From positions 62,001 to 126,000 of the forward strand of contig JASANG010003031.1 of assembly GCA_030248215.1 (NCBI GenBank): 64,000 nucleotides of DNA. Reading direction: 5' to 3'. A program made the position numbers and the translations under genes. The stretch comes from Enoplolaimus lenunculus (Eukaryota > Nematoda > Enoplea > Enoplida > Thoracostomopsidae). Shown in pieces: positions 40,979 through 53,825 of this stretch (its first letter is position 1; each line of letters starts with the position of its first letter). The notes under the pieces are model-generated. The model saw nothing but the letters and a program-made list of their open reading frames with translations, searched no databases and was not told the DNA's origin.

Positions 40979-43900
40979 CAGCGTTAGAACCAGGACGGCA
41001 TAGCGGTATTTTCACTACTAACTTTGTCGTGGTAATAATTTTGCGATGCAAATAGTTTGCCGAAACTCAAAATGTGTTTTAAACAAAAAATAAAATCATT
41101 TGCGGCTTTCGGCGCACTTTGTCAATCTTAAAGTATCATAATATTTGCTTAATGACACTTGAAAAACTATAACATTTCGATACCCAACAAGGTACCCTCG
41201 CCTATTGAAAAATCCTACAAACACGACTGTTTGCAAAAACACTTCAAACATAAGTTACAAGCATTTAATTACATTTTTGATAAAGCAACTGATTTAATTT
41301 TTATTGAAACTCAGCAAAAAAATACCTGCCTTCTCACAAAATAGAACCAAATCGTTTGAAAACTTCAAAGTAGACCGCTGGAGTACCTACGTACAATGCC
41401 GATATACAAAATATAGAACCGGTGTCGTTTTGATTTAAACTTTTCAAGCGTTTTATCTTCAAAACTTTTAAAATATTTAAATTTTATTTTAAGCTTAGAA
41501 AAAAATCTTAAATTCAACTCGAGTTTACACAGAATGTAAAACTTTTTTATGCCAAAACTAATATGACTTTATTGAATCAATCATGCACAATTGGAGCGGT
41601 ATTAACCTATTGACAAAAGGTGAATTTTGAAAACTATTATTTCGAATGTTAACTTAAACGAGAAAAGCATACTTGAGTTCATTTAAAATAGCGCCGGAGT
41701 TGTATATATATTCTCAAATATACTCAGCACCTCAGATTACAAATCTGTACCTCACAGTGGAATCCCAACTTAATTGCAGCAAGATTTTTGTAAACAGCAA
41801 CTTCAGGAGCGTTCGTCATTTTTAATAGCTACCTCTACGTCATAATAGTAATTTCAAAAATTTTCAAACTTTTTCTACGATAACCTTTTCAAATTTTACA
41901 AGACCTATCACAAACAGGAGTTTTGTTCAGCGCGGATTTGGCCAACAGTAGAGAAAATCGTTTGTAATAAAAAAGCGAAAAATTGCTGAAAAAAATCACG
42001 GACGCATATTTAGCATAAAAAGTTTAGGACGACTATCGAACAAGAGTATTCAACTAGCCGAAACATTGCATAACACAAAATGTACCTTGGGCGCGTTGTG
42101 TTTTTGCGTTATTGCGCTGCACTTTTGTTGGAGGGGTCGACGTCATATACAGTTTATATCTGCTGTGGTTCCTAGTGCAAAGAAACCATGGTTTAAAAAT
42201 AATTAGGGAACGTACGAAATAAAATATTTAAATGTCATGATCAACCTTAGACTAAGCATAAATCTAAGCTTTAGCCGAAAAATGAATCTAAGCCTAAGCC
42301 TAAAGGAGAGAGGTCCCTATTCTAAGTATGAATCGATAGGAGTCTATTTCGCTCATTACAACCATAAATGCATACAGTCCAAAATCAGTAATTAGTCCTA
42401 AATAGATTGCGTAAATGCTGGTTTCTAATCATCCAAATTTAACTCAGTACGCAATTTTATTCCTGAATAATCAAAGGATAATTATACGTATATTCCTAAT
42501 GTAATTAATTTAAACCGTAGAAAATGGTTGGCTTAAAACTTAACTTGCGTTGTCCAATCAACTGAAGCCCAATTGAAAATAACACTGAAACCGACTAGCG
42601 AGGAGAGTGCCTACTTTCCGGAGATTAGAAATAAATATCAGTCTGACCGTCTCTTATTCGGGACACCACAGGTAAATACGACCGGATCAACTCAGCCCAC
42701 AATTAATTTACGCTCACTTAGAAAAGTGTTCGCATCGCTTGTAAGTCATGTCATATCAACAACAGAACGCTTCTAAAATTGTTTCACCCTCCCGTAGCAT
42801 GTTGAACTGGTAACGAGTTTGTTCTCAGATCACATTCTAACGATCACAGTCTAAATCCAATTCAACGTTTGAACCGCAGTTTTTAATAATTTGTTAAACC
42901 AAAAGCGTAGCGTTCGTTGCTGCGGTAAACAAAAAACAACCGTTTGAGTTTAAAATTAAATTTATCCACATCAATGCATATACATATATAACATATAATG
43001 TATAAAAACATTTCGGCACGTACCAAATTCAACATATTTAGGTGGGGGGGGCAATGAATAATATCAACCTGGGCATACGGAGATTTCGAAGTATTTACAA
43101 GCGAGACCAAAACTAGGGGTTAAAAGTTTCATGGGGGTGCTGACCTCTTGGAACACCTTGTGTGTATGCCAAATATGTTTATATATATTATAGTACAATG
43201 GGATTATAAACAGTCAATAATACACAACACTATGTATAATTAGAATTTAGTAATATAATTTAGTTTAGATCGCATACAAGTAAAATTATGCGCTCGGCAC
43301 CGCGCAGTTGCAGTTAACTCCCAAGAGGCTAATTGCGTTGCGCCGGCGCAAATACAACGCTCAAACGATGGTGGTTGGTTTGGTATATATATCGGTAAAA
43401 CATGGCCTAAAAGTCAAACGTTTGTAAAATTAAACTAATTTTTTTACAGGATTAACAATGAGAACAGGTACATATACAAAAGCGGGATAGACAGGATATA
43501 TCATGCTGAAATTTTTGGACAAGCAAAGGCAAGAAAAAATCCATAACCAGCAATCGAAAAATAAGTTTGCAGGTCGAAAACAATTTTGTTACATGATATT
43601 ATACCGGGACCGTTGCCAAGACGGGGTGGCAAAGCGTCCTGGAAATATTTTGGTCCGACAGAAAATTTTGAACATTGCTTGTTAAGTTAACGAAAACCCT
43701 AGTATGCGCCTAACTGAAATGTTTTTATCCTCTGCTAGTAAGGTGCGCTGACTACGGACTTCAGTTTTATACACTTACTAACTAAAATCCTGACTACGCC
43801 ACTGACTGACAACGACGTGGAATTCGGTTACACATGCAAAATAGATTACGGAATTTGGTGAGCGCAAGCCATGTAACCTGTACCGTCAACAAAATGCATC

Positions 43901-44595
43901 CTTTTTACTTTAAATTAGAAATACGTATTTGTAAATTGGTCTACAACGAAACAGAAAAATTCAATATTTCACAAATTAATGCTATAAAATGCCAGATCCA
44001 GAATTACCTGGCGAGAAAAAAAGTATAACGTAATAACCGTTGTGCAACAAATTCTATAATTTTTTAAATTTGAATATTTTTTGAAGCTTAATGATTTAAG
44101 AAACATTTAAGTTTGATACAGGTCCAGAACCAAGTTCTGCGTAGTCGACGGGGTTGTTATGTGTCCCATAGTTGGACAAGCCGAATATGCACTCAGAATG
44201 GATTTGCAGCATCTTGAGCTTATCGTAGTTTTTAAGCAATACTCAAACTAAGTATAGTATTTTACCGCAGAGAAAAGTTTCAAATTTAGTTTAATTATTG
44301 GAGATAAATTTGTGACAAAAGATTGTTTTAATCCCTGTAGAAGGGACCGTAGCCTGGTAAGATGTTCCAAGGCTTGTATTTTGGTCACCAAGCGCTTATG
44401 GATCATGGATATTCTATAGATACGTAGCCAGATCTGAGTGATTGATCCCTTGCATCACCGCTGTTGGTCCGAAAAAAATTTCAAGAATGCAGAATGGTCG
44501 TAATTCTAGTGCTGCAAACCCGTATTTTTTCGTTAACTGTCACATTTTTGCAATCATCATATCAATATAAAACGCAGATCAATGATCTAAATACT
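40979..44595. other. No gene; repeat fragments only
   Basis: AATCTAAGCCTAAGCCTAAA at 42245-42310 is a TTAGGC-type fragment (opposite strand). CTCTTATTCGGGACACCACA near 42650 is a right end of the CTGTAGTG family. The remainder is AT-rich with unassigned short frames. Confidence 0.4.
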
Positions 44596-44695
44596 TTCAA
44601 TATCTACAAATAAATAAATACTTTTAATATTTATATATATACACAATTACATATAAATAAGTAATAAATAAATAAATAAACAAACCAGCAAACAA
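44596..44695. repeat. AAAT-type microsatellite region
   Basis: AAATAAATAAATAC and, after an AT-rich stretch, AATAAATAAATAAATAAAC. A TTTC run follows near 44795. Confidence 0.8.
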
Positions 44696-46619
44696 CTAAA
44701 GATAATCGACGACATAATCACATTAAAACGGTTCAACATTTTTTGTTAAAAATAACAAAATTTTCAAAAATTGATTCAAAAAATTAATGATTTTTCTTTC
44801 TTTCTTTCTTTTTTTGTGGAAATTTATGACATAAATTGTTGATTCGACCAAAACGTTACGTTAAGGTCGGCGAACGACAAATTGGTCAATCTATGCTCCT
44901 GGGGCATCTCAGAAGCGAGAAGGGAGGGGGGGTGCGGCCTTTTATGCAAATTCAAATAACGTCCAGCAAAACAATATACACGCTTTACTGGATTGAACCG
45001 CGTAATGTCTAGAGGTTGCGGAAATCAAATCTTAAAGCAGACACTGCTTCGTAAGTTGTCTTCGGGGGTGATTCGACACATACAGCTCCGACCACTGCGT
45101 ACATATCAGCGTCGCCATACAATAGCAAGCACTATGAAAACCTTAACCAGAATTTCAGTTCGGGAGAATGCTATTTTGTGGAAAAGAAGATTTTTTAGAC
45201 ATCTACAATCGCGAAGGTTATTTGAAAGCCTACTGCAACGGATTTCTTTTTGATTCTACATATGTTTCGGGCCACTGTATTTCTATCCTTGTATACGCTC
45301 CTGCTGCTCTGCACCTACTTATGTAAATATTGATTTATAACGGGTGTTTGCATGAGAGAATAGGATTTAAACCAGCGACATATAGAGTGAAAAGGGTATT
45401 TTCAAAAACGTAGCACAACCTGCAGGATCGTAGGGGTCAAAATCATACCATTATATATAAACATATATATACATTTTATATATGTATAAATTTATGCATA
45501 TATAATATAGGTGAATTATATTGGATTACTTCCGTAAGAACGGATAAAAGTTGTTAGACCGTAATAGTAAAACAAACACAATTTATATATAAATATGTTA
45601 TAAATTACAACATTAAAGAAAATGTTATCATTTTCAAGGCAAAAGTAACAGTACTGTTGCATTAAATAGTCGAGTAATCGTAAAGTTTAAGTTCATTTTT
45701 GAGTTATTTTTGCTGTAATTTCGAACTTTTAAAATATAATATATTGACAACTAAATAAATTTTGATAAATATACCCGATTTCAAACGTTTTACCGTTAAA
45801 ATTATTAGGACAAAGACAGACAGAAAGAGAAGAGTAATGAAAATTTTCGAGTTTAGAAATAACTTAATATTCTCGGACTAAAGCCGCTGCAAGTTTGCCT
45901 GAGTTTCGTGTACTTCTAAACGACAGTTATATAATCGTAAAATTAAATATATAATCGTAAAATTAAATGTATAACTTTGTGTTAAATCTACTCGCGTCAT
46001 TCCCTGTTATATATGTCGTAGACCATACACCTATTTATTTGTTCAAGTATGGCGCCTGAGATGTCGAATCACAAATTGTTTATATATACCAAAAAGAGCG
46101 TTTTAGCGTTTTCCAATTTTCAGCTACCACAAAACCTAATACAACCAAGTTACCAGACCAAACGGATTTAGATTAAGAAAATATCACGACAAAATTCACG
46201 CCGATCTTCTTACAGACTTGTTCTTTTAGACCTATTTTGTCACACCATAAACACTCCGCTTTCTGGGCCAAACCTCCGGAATAAGCAAGACTAAGCTGTT
46301 ATTTGCTCTAGTTACAGTCATGGTGCAAGATTCGCCCCTCACATATATATACCGGCTGTTGTACATCTCTCGCTAACAGGCTTAGGCTTAAATGTAGGGG
46401 TTTAGTGTACAAGAGCCAAATGCTCGCGAACTGTCGATAAAGCATCCTGTTGTGCCCAACTTTGCCTGAAATATCAAGTTTGGAGAGTCCTCGTGGAGTT
46501 CCACTTTTGAAAATTTTTAGGTACCTTACTATGACAGGCGATGCAGAACTAAAATCTACAGTAATCCCTTAGTCATGACCAGCTTATATACTTGTCAGAT
46601 AGAGTTAAATAAGGCGTAG
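44696..46619. other. No gene recognised
   Basis: The frame at 44993-45253 is Arg/Leu-rich without family resemblance. AT-rich low-complexity sequence at 45440-45790 includes ATAATCGTAAAATTAAAT twice at 45940-45970. GGCTTAGGCTTAAATGTAGG near 46379 is a TTAGGC-type scrap. Confidence 0.4.
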
Positions 46620-46785
46620 ATCAGGCCAGTAGCCATAGGCGGGCTAGAGAGGTTCAGCCCCTCGTGAAAGAATTTTCGCATCAATACAAAGGTTTCAACC
46701 TTGCTTGTAAGTCATCAAACTTCGCTGTATGCCCCTCCTGAAAAATGTTTATTTCAAACCAGCAATGGGATCTGGCTGCGGGTCT
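46620..46785. repeat. Dispersed repeat with AAGTTTCAACCTT core, copy 2
   Basis: GTAGCCATAGGCGGGC, GGTTCAGCCCCTC, GTTTCAACCTTGCTTGTAAG, GTATGCCCCTCCTGAAAA and AGCAATGGGATCTGGCTGCG follow in the family order. Confidence 0.65.
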
Positions 46786-48264
46786 GACGTAGTTTCTTAC
46801 TTAGTATATACAACTCTTTTATCGAACGCGTAATTGATACGACACTCAACACTTTAACTGCCTCATCTGCCACAACCATGCTTACATTGAACCAGAGCTG
46901 AACGCTGTCCGCGGGTAAACGGGGAACGGGTAAGAAAATTTTGACGCTGGTATTCCCGCGGGCAAAGAATTTCAAAGCTCAGGTAAAAATTTGTAACTCT
47001 TTACCTATTCAAAATTCTCATTTCTGGTTATGCGCCTCTCTGCATTGGTATTAAGCGCGGATTGGTTGCCAAAATGTGTACTCGGATTCAACTCTAGTTG
47101 AAATATTGGTTGAATGTAAAAGTTCTGTTCTAAATAATTATTTGAAATGTTATGAACGACACTTTGTATTTGGAACGACTCGACTGGCCACTAGGATGAC
47201 CTATTTGTTGAGGACAAACCATACATACGATATGGAGAATATTACAAATATATACAACATATAAACTATACACTGTTTTCTATTATGCCTTATTCTCAAA
47301 TGTGTGTAGCACCTATTACCAGTTTGCCATAAGCCGTTTAATTCTAAACCAGGCAATGAAGAACTTTGAAATTTTGCTGGTTTTTCGAAAGTCAACGGTC
47401 ATAGATGTGAACAAATATAAGACCCACAGTTCTCGGAGTAGGCTTGTTTGAAAACCGATTTAGCAATTTAGCATCTGTCGACAGGCGCTACACACATTGG
47501 AGAATACCGTCGCTTAAGCTAGAAACGTTCCTCTGTGTATATACAGACCTATTTTTGTCTGAAACCAGCTTTACGCATAAATTTGGACATTAACGCAATT
47601 ATTCAAACTGTTAACCCAGGGCCGAAAATACTCGTTACGGGTACTAAAAAAGAGATCACATCCGCATGAAAACATCTTGACCAGTACAAAATACAAAATT
47701 ATTTTTCACATCACTCATAAACATTTCATAGCTTTAATCTTTTCCTAATTATATTGATAATGATTAAAAATTTATTGTACAAATCAACTAAGCGTTAAGC
47801 TAACCTAAGTTTCTCACTAGGTTAAACATTAATAATATTAGGTTTAATATATTGCAATTTAGCTAATAAGATGCGGTACCGTTCTGTTTACGCAGTTTGA
47901 ATTTCGTCTTTAACCCGATCACTGGTACATGAAAAGCATATGGGGCCAATCGCCTTCCATCCGCGGTGCCCTCAATTTAGGGGCCCAACGCAGGAACATT
48001 CATGCTCGTAATCTTTTAATAATTTTCAGCCAAACAGTGATTTTGACTATTTCGACATCAGCAAGTAAATGTAACGATATATCCAGAAAGCGACCATATC
48101 TTACGCTTTCTGAAATCCTTTGAAGCGTCCGTATCTTGAAACGTAATAATTTTTAGCTAATGCATAATTTAAATAGTATATATAACCATATATATCATTA
48201 CTGAATACTGAGTGAAGTGTATCCGCAGATAGGCGGACTTTTACATTAATAATATTGAATTTGG
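46786..48264. other. No gene recognised
   Basis: Nothing supported; several short open frames only. Confidence 0.4.
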
Positions 48265-48480
48265 AAATATGGTAATGCTTGAAGATGAGACCTGTGATCC
48301 TGTTTACTCAAGCGATCATGGCTCCTAAAGTGCAACCAAATGTGAAACAATACCGGAGTCGGAAGTCGAGCCAAACATTGATGAAGCCGGCATCAAGGTC
48401 GAGACGAATCGAACTTTAAATAAATTAGGCAACTCAAAATTTTGCACAAAGTTGTTGCCGAGCTTAAAAATTTAGTCACT
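48265..48480 (+). pseudogene. Coding-like stretch of unknown origin, interrupted
   Basis: One plus-strand frame reads MVMLEDETCDPVYSSDHGS and, after a stop at 48326-48328, SATKCETIPESEVEPNIDEA, then GIKVETNRTLNKLG. The acidic, Ser/Glu-rich composition and even codon use differ from surrounding AT-rich noise. It could be a decayed host exon or the N-terminal part of a transposase. No family is recognised. Confidence 0.3.
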
Positions 48481-50544
48481 GGTCCAACAATAGATTCAAA
48501 TTTATTGAAGGGATTCTTTTCAAGTCAACACATATATATTGCTTGAACCACTGTGTTTCAGATATGCATTGATTCGTACAAAGAAAGTATAATTAAAAAT
48601 TATAGATAGAAACAATTTTGTACCATATTTTGCGGTCAGGGGACAAACGAAGATGTCCGTTGGCGGCGGCTGTCATACTTGGTTCGATCCCGTAGTTGTG
48701 GTCCTGATTCGGGCACAATTATACAAATCTAAGCTGGGATAAGTTGCAGGCTATAATCAATCAGTATAATTAAATTTGAGTTATTTCTAAGCGTATATAG
48801 GGATCCAGACGCTAATATAATATATGCATCATATTTGAAGGATGCAAATATTAAAGTTTTGCCATATAATGTCTATTGCCTAAGCAGCAGAAAGTTTAGG
48901 CACAGAGAAGTCAGGATATTGTTATCGTAACGCTCATGATGACAAATAAAGTATTTCGGTTAATAACAAAATGACAAATATACCCAAGCATAAATTACAA
49001 TTAGGTAAATTGTTATGGATGTCCCAAAATAAAATTGCCGCTGTGACCATGGCAAGCAGCATCATTCAAAGTGTTCGTAGTAGCTAACAAAACTAAACTG
49101 AGTAAAACTGCATTATATATTTGCAGAAATTAGAATATCTAAAATGAAATATGCTTAAAATTTTTTTTACAATTTTAGCGTAAAATTGTTGCAAAAATGA
49201 TGCATTTAACGATTGAAACTCAAACGTAAGGACGGCTGAACTCAACGTCATTTGTATAGAACGTAACCCGGTCACTAAGTGTGAATCTAAATTTAAGCCT
49301 AACCTCAAACCAAAGCAAAGTGTAAGATATACATCTCTGTTCGGAGCCTTATACTTTGGCATTCAGGCTGTAAACCAAAACACTAAGATCCCGACGTTAA
49401 ATATTAAAACAATATGTATTCACAAAAATATAATACCTTTGCCTTTACATTTTAAATTCACCGTATAGCTTTAGGCTAACGGCAATACTTCTTTATAAAC
49501 AGCTAAATTAATAAAATTTATCATAAATCTGATCACGTAGTGCAACTAATTTTATTTTTATTACGTATAATATATTTGGTGAACTTTTCTCTAAAATTTG
49601 TTACTTTGTATAAAACTAAAACGTTTTACAATTAATTAGAAAATTTTTTGATAGAAAAGCCGATTACTACTTTAATGCTACCGGGTATTAAAATCATTGC
49701 CAATCTAAAAGTTTGCAAGCTAAAGGCTCCTGACTAAGCTGTTACCAGCTTTATACTATTTACATTTTAGAAAATTAATCAAACTGCGGTTTTGCAGGAC
49801 TGTAGCGACGCTAATCCGTAATAGTAATAATCTAAAGCCTTAAATTCGTAGAAAACAACCATATTTGTCAAAAACCAAGGTTATACACGTAACCAGACAA
49901 GCACGACAAGATAAGCATGCGTGCCTTGGGTGACGTTGGCAAATTTCAGTGGAAGCGAAATGGGTCAACGCGTCACCCCCCCTGAAAACTTTTCATCTTC
50001 TAAGCTGAAAATTTTCTGGCGATACCTGCACAATTGTTTACTTGCTAAATTATCGTTAAATATTGTCTTGGTTGAAGGGGCGTTAATAGTGCAACTACTG
50101 CAGCCAGTGGCCCAAGAGGCATAAAGCGGCCGTCATTGGTGACGTTAGAAAATTTTGCATACAAGCCAAAACATGTAATGGAAAATGGATCGTGGGATAG
50201 GTAGGTTTTACGGCTGTTTAACAGGATCCTCGGGCACCATGGGTCGGCAAGAATACACATCTTGCTGCCGGTACACTTTTTTACATTTATCTTTGACATT
50301 CTAAAGAATCAAACTATGAAGAATTTTGGCAAACACTACATAGCGTTTGGGGCCTAAAAATATTCTAGGTGTAGCTGAACACGGGGGGGATTATTTTACT
50401 TTGGTAAAGAGAGCTTGTTTCTATCGCGTAGCACCAATTTTTTAGCTTGCGATAATTTTTCAAACAAGCGAGCAGCAGTATTCATTTATACAACGAGATA
50501 TGTGTCAAAATTATCCACAATTTTATAGTCGCCGCTGTTTCGTG
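48481..50544. other. No gene recognised
   Basis: CTTGGTTCGATCCCGTAG near 48680 contains a B-box-like word but no matching A box or foldable tRNA. TCTAAATTTAAGCCTAACC near 49286 is a TTAGGC-type scrap. Otherwise unassigned. Confidence 0.4.
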
Positions 50545-50830
50545 ATTTTGAAAGCTGTAAAACCAGTCGCCATCTCTGGTCATACGCGATGGTGGAATTC
50601 GAATCCTTAGCTTAAAGTTAAACTTGCAATTGAAGTAAGAATATGTATTAATGTGAAAAGGGTTAATGAAAAAATTACTGTCAATAATGCAACACTCAAA
50701 GCTGTTATATTGGACATCGATATGAAGCTTCGAATTACAGTAAAGAAATATTCGATAGCTATTTATTAAACCTGGAACGCCCCACATACGTATTTTGGAC
50801 AAATTTCCAGCATTACTTACTTTGTTTACA
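50545..50830 (+). repeat. tRNA-like repeat related to 57987-58248
   Basis: GTGGAATTCGAATCC (B-box-like) at about 50590 is followed about 60 bp later by TTAATGTGAAAAGGGTTAA, the same order as in the TTAA-flanked element at 57987-58248. Further on, GAACGCCCCACATAC matches the repeat end at 2930-3035. The left end was not found. Confidence 0.5.
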
Positions 50831-51430
50831 AAAATGTCTTAGGAAATACAACGTGATTGATTGTTTTTTGTTGCATGAAAGGAAAATTTGCAAGGAATTT
50901 TTTGTGCTTTCGATAACTTTGCGCATTGCGCAAAGCTTGCAGACTAGTATATCCTAATACACAAAAAATGCAAACTAAAAGAAAAATAGTTTTGTCTTTT
51001 GTAAAAATTCCATAAGATATATGTCGTCATGAACTTAAAGTAACATGTCTATTCGCATTATTTGGAAATTTATTACTATCGAATCCGCAAAAAATATATA
51101 CGGATATTACGTCCGCATCATTCGTTTAAGCGTTAAACAATGCTAGGCTTTCAGTAAAGGTCGAAACAAGCTAATCCCAAAGATAGTACAAAATCACACA
51201 GTACTGTAGTACAAATTCGTGCTAGACCAATAGCAGCAAACAGCAGCGTATGGTGTAATGAGTTCAAACGAAATTTCCTACTACATACTCAAAAAATTAG
51301 CATTTGCCGCAATCCACTGGTAATAAAACAAGAAAATGTGACAAAATCCTGCGGCAGAATTCGGACATTTTACTACATCCGAATCCGAAGCGTACCTTGC
51401 TATAACCAAGAGTTGATAATGACTCCTTTA
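50831..51430. other. No feature recognised
   Basis: Spacer; nothing supported. Confidence 0.4.
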
Positions 51431-51708
51431 CAAGAGTATGCAACTGAGTACATTCTGTGTAGAAAAGAATTTACCCAGCACGCGTTGCATTTTTGCCCTA
51501 CCCCTCTTTATTTAAAAGGTGGGTACAAGCGTTGCGAACCATGGCATTTCATATATGCGGCGTCAAACACGGTCCCCTTATAGTTTAATTTTAGGGGTAT
51601 TGCATGTGATAACGACCCTTCTAAACAAAAGGAGGAGGGTCGGCTAAAAACGCAACGCCTGGTGGTACATTTTGTACCATGCGAAATAGCAAGAGTTGCA
51701 TACTCTTG
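51431..51708. mobile_element. AGAGTATGCAAC-family element, intact TA-flanked copy
   Basis: 278 bp with inverse ends CAAGAGTATGCAACTG and AGTTGCATACTCTTG, TA on both sides (51429-51430, 51709-51710). Subterminal ACGCGTTGCATTTTTGCC and GGCTAAAAACGCAACG also pair, as do CCTACCCCTC and GGAGGGTCGG. Other copies are at 13459-13960, 35175-35360 and 60240-60575. Non-coding. Confidence 0.8.
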
Positions 51709-51794
51709 TATTATGCACTCTTACTATAACCAAGACGGTATAATATAGGAAGAGTGTGACAGTATGCATACAACACACATTAGCGTGATGTAGT

Positions 51795-52003
51795 ATCACG
51801 CGGACCCTACTTAGTTTAACCCCCCTTGATTGAGGGGGGTTCTGTACGGCTTTGCATTAAACAAAATTGCGTATTAGATGAAAAGAGGTCTGCACTAAAC
51901 ATGCAGTTTATATGTATTTTGCGTAAGTGTGTTAACTTACAGCTGTAGTTAAGACCCCCTCAATCAAGGGTGGGGTAGCATCTATTAAGGTCCGCGTAAT
52001 AAC
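51795..52003. mobile_element. Short inverted-repeat element with ACGCGGACC ends
   Basis: TATCACGCGGACCCTACTTA at the left pairs with GGTCCGCGTAATA at the right, and CCCCTTGATTGAGGGGG pairs with CCCCCTCAATCAAGGG. TTATGCACTCTTACTATAAC just outside (51710) repeats directly at 52040-52059 as TTATGCACTCTTGCTATAAC, so it may be inserted inside another repeat. Confidence 0.65.
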
Positions 52004-53334
52004 ACGCAATATATGTGTATAGATGGAGAAGTGTCATACCTCTATTATGCACTCTTGCTATAACTAATTACTATTTAATTTAATACCTTAGCTAATAGTG
52101 TACCGCATAAATTCACTGGTGTTAACCTTATTTCGCCAATAATAAATGAAATTACTGTATTAATCAAATAATAATATTTTGTTTGTCTACGATATCCGTT
52201 TATTTACTGCCTAAAAATGCTATCATCTTACTTCTAAATCGATAATTCTCGAACAAAAGCGCGTAGATAACTGATAATCATGAGCAGAGCATGGAGTTCA
52301 GTTCGGGACCGGGTATATATTAACTTTAAGTATAAAGAAACGTTTTTTCCATTTATTTATTTTCCGAAGACAAAACAATATTGTCAAGTCCGTCAAATTT
52401 TTTTTAGTTATCTCTACAAGAATTTCAACAGGTAATATATATCCCCTTTATCTCTCTAGTTTGTAAGGTTACGTCGACGCTGACAAATTGCTTTATGATA
52501 TCGGATCGCAGGTAAAACGTAAACACACCACAAATTTCAACTAATCCACATAATATTATATATTACATTATCATATTTGATAATATAATCAGTTAGAATA
52601 CCTCGTATCACTTAGATAAATTAAATATTTTTAAATTATGCAAACTTATCTATCAATTTAATATGATGAGCCAACAGGAACGCATCAATATATTCGATTT
52701 GTTTTTTCATTAAATAACTCGATCCGCACAAACATGTGCCAATTCGATGGAAGTCCTTTTTTCAAAGTTCGCAATTGAAGCCGGTTTACTGAGCAGCGCC
52801 GGCGGAAGCGACACCCAAACCGCACAATTGGGGCCTATTTTGGCAAACTAAAATTTTGTGCGAACCACGAAGTTAATATAAAGCTGTGAAAGATTTTGTT
52901 TGGGGACCACGTAAACCTGTTTGACGGGTCGACTATCCCAACACTGGCGCTGACGATGAGAACAGAAGTGGAAGGAGTGTATAATAGTAACAAATATGCG
53001 GCGCAAACCTTTTGTCACCGAATTTGTAGGTCGGGCCTTTTATGTAACCCTTCTATCTTGGAGTACGTACTATACTTGTTAAAGACAGCAAATATATACT
53101 TCAGTTTGTTTATGGTTGCAAAGAGCACTGCTGGATGCAAAGGAAAACGGTACCCGGCACCAGATACCCTCAACAGGATCCACAATCAAAGTTTTGTACT
53201 GTGATTTAGTAGTAAAATTGCGTTTGGCTTTTCGTTCAGTTGTTTTTCACAGTTACATATCGCATGGCCTACCATATTCGGAGTTTCTGGATCCGCTGCA
53301 GACAATGAAGTGATGCGGATATATTGCAAATATT
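52004..53334. other. No gene recognised
   Basis: The frame at 52896-53204 has mixed, protein-like composition but no family resemblance; I cannot support it as a gene. Confidence 0.35.
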
Positions 53335-53505
53335 GGTCACTGTAAAGAACAGGGGCGGAACTGTGTAAGCATATTCCTAAGCCTAAGCCTAAGCTTAAGC
53401 CTAAGCCTGCGCGTAACAATGAGCATATTCCTAAGCCCAAAAGTTGAAACGTACTGTATTGCAGTCCCACAGAAAAACGTTCCGCCCCTGATCTTTACAT
53501 GGGCC
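53335..53505. mobile_element. TTAGGC-bearing short element, cleanest ends
   Basis: 171 bp: GGTCACTGTAAAGAACAGGG and its inverse CCCCTGATCTTTACATGGGC agree at about 23 of 27 positions over the full ends. Inside, CCTAAGCCTAAGCTTAAGCC is the hexamer array on the other strand. The flanks CAAATATT and GACACATT agree at only 5 of 8 positions, so a target duplication is uncertain. Confidence 0.75.
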
Positions 53506-53659
53506 GACACATTTCATCGATATCGGGCAAATAGGCCGGATACATTTATAAGCGCTGCAAGGATATTATTTTGGGGCATTCAAATAGACACCAGTTGCGA
53601 CTGTAGTAAATAAATTATAGCAGTTGGAAACTTTCACAATTTGTAATCCATAAGCTACC

Positions 53660-53825
53660 CGTGCCCGTATCCAAATAGGGCCAGGCGAGGCTCAGCCCCG
53701 CCTTGAAAAATATTGGCCTTCCTAGAAAATTTTCAACCTTGCTTGCACGTCATTGGAAACCCTTGAATGCCCTTCCTGAAAATTTTTTAGCCAACCTAGC
53801 AATGTGAGTTGGCTACGGGCCGACA
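53660..53825. repeat. Dispersed repeat with AAGTTTCAACCTT core, copy 3
   Basis: GGCTCAGCCCCGCC, TTTTCAACCTTGCTTGCA, GTCATTGGAAACCCTTG, ATGCCCTTCCTGAAAA and GTGAGTTGGCTACGGGC follow in the family order. A more diverged copy lies at 54275-54430 (CTTGTGAGCCATTTTAGACC). Confidence 0.65.

Noticed and set aside
44993-45253. Open frame rich in Arg and Leu
   Set aside because: No recognisable motif or exon borders.
48665-48695. RNA polymerase III B box (GGTTCGATCCC)
   Set aside because: Isolated motif without an A box or foldable RNA.
52896-53204. Open frame of 102 codons with protein-like composition
   Set aside because: No family resemblance; could be transposon debris but nothing supports a call.
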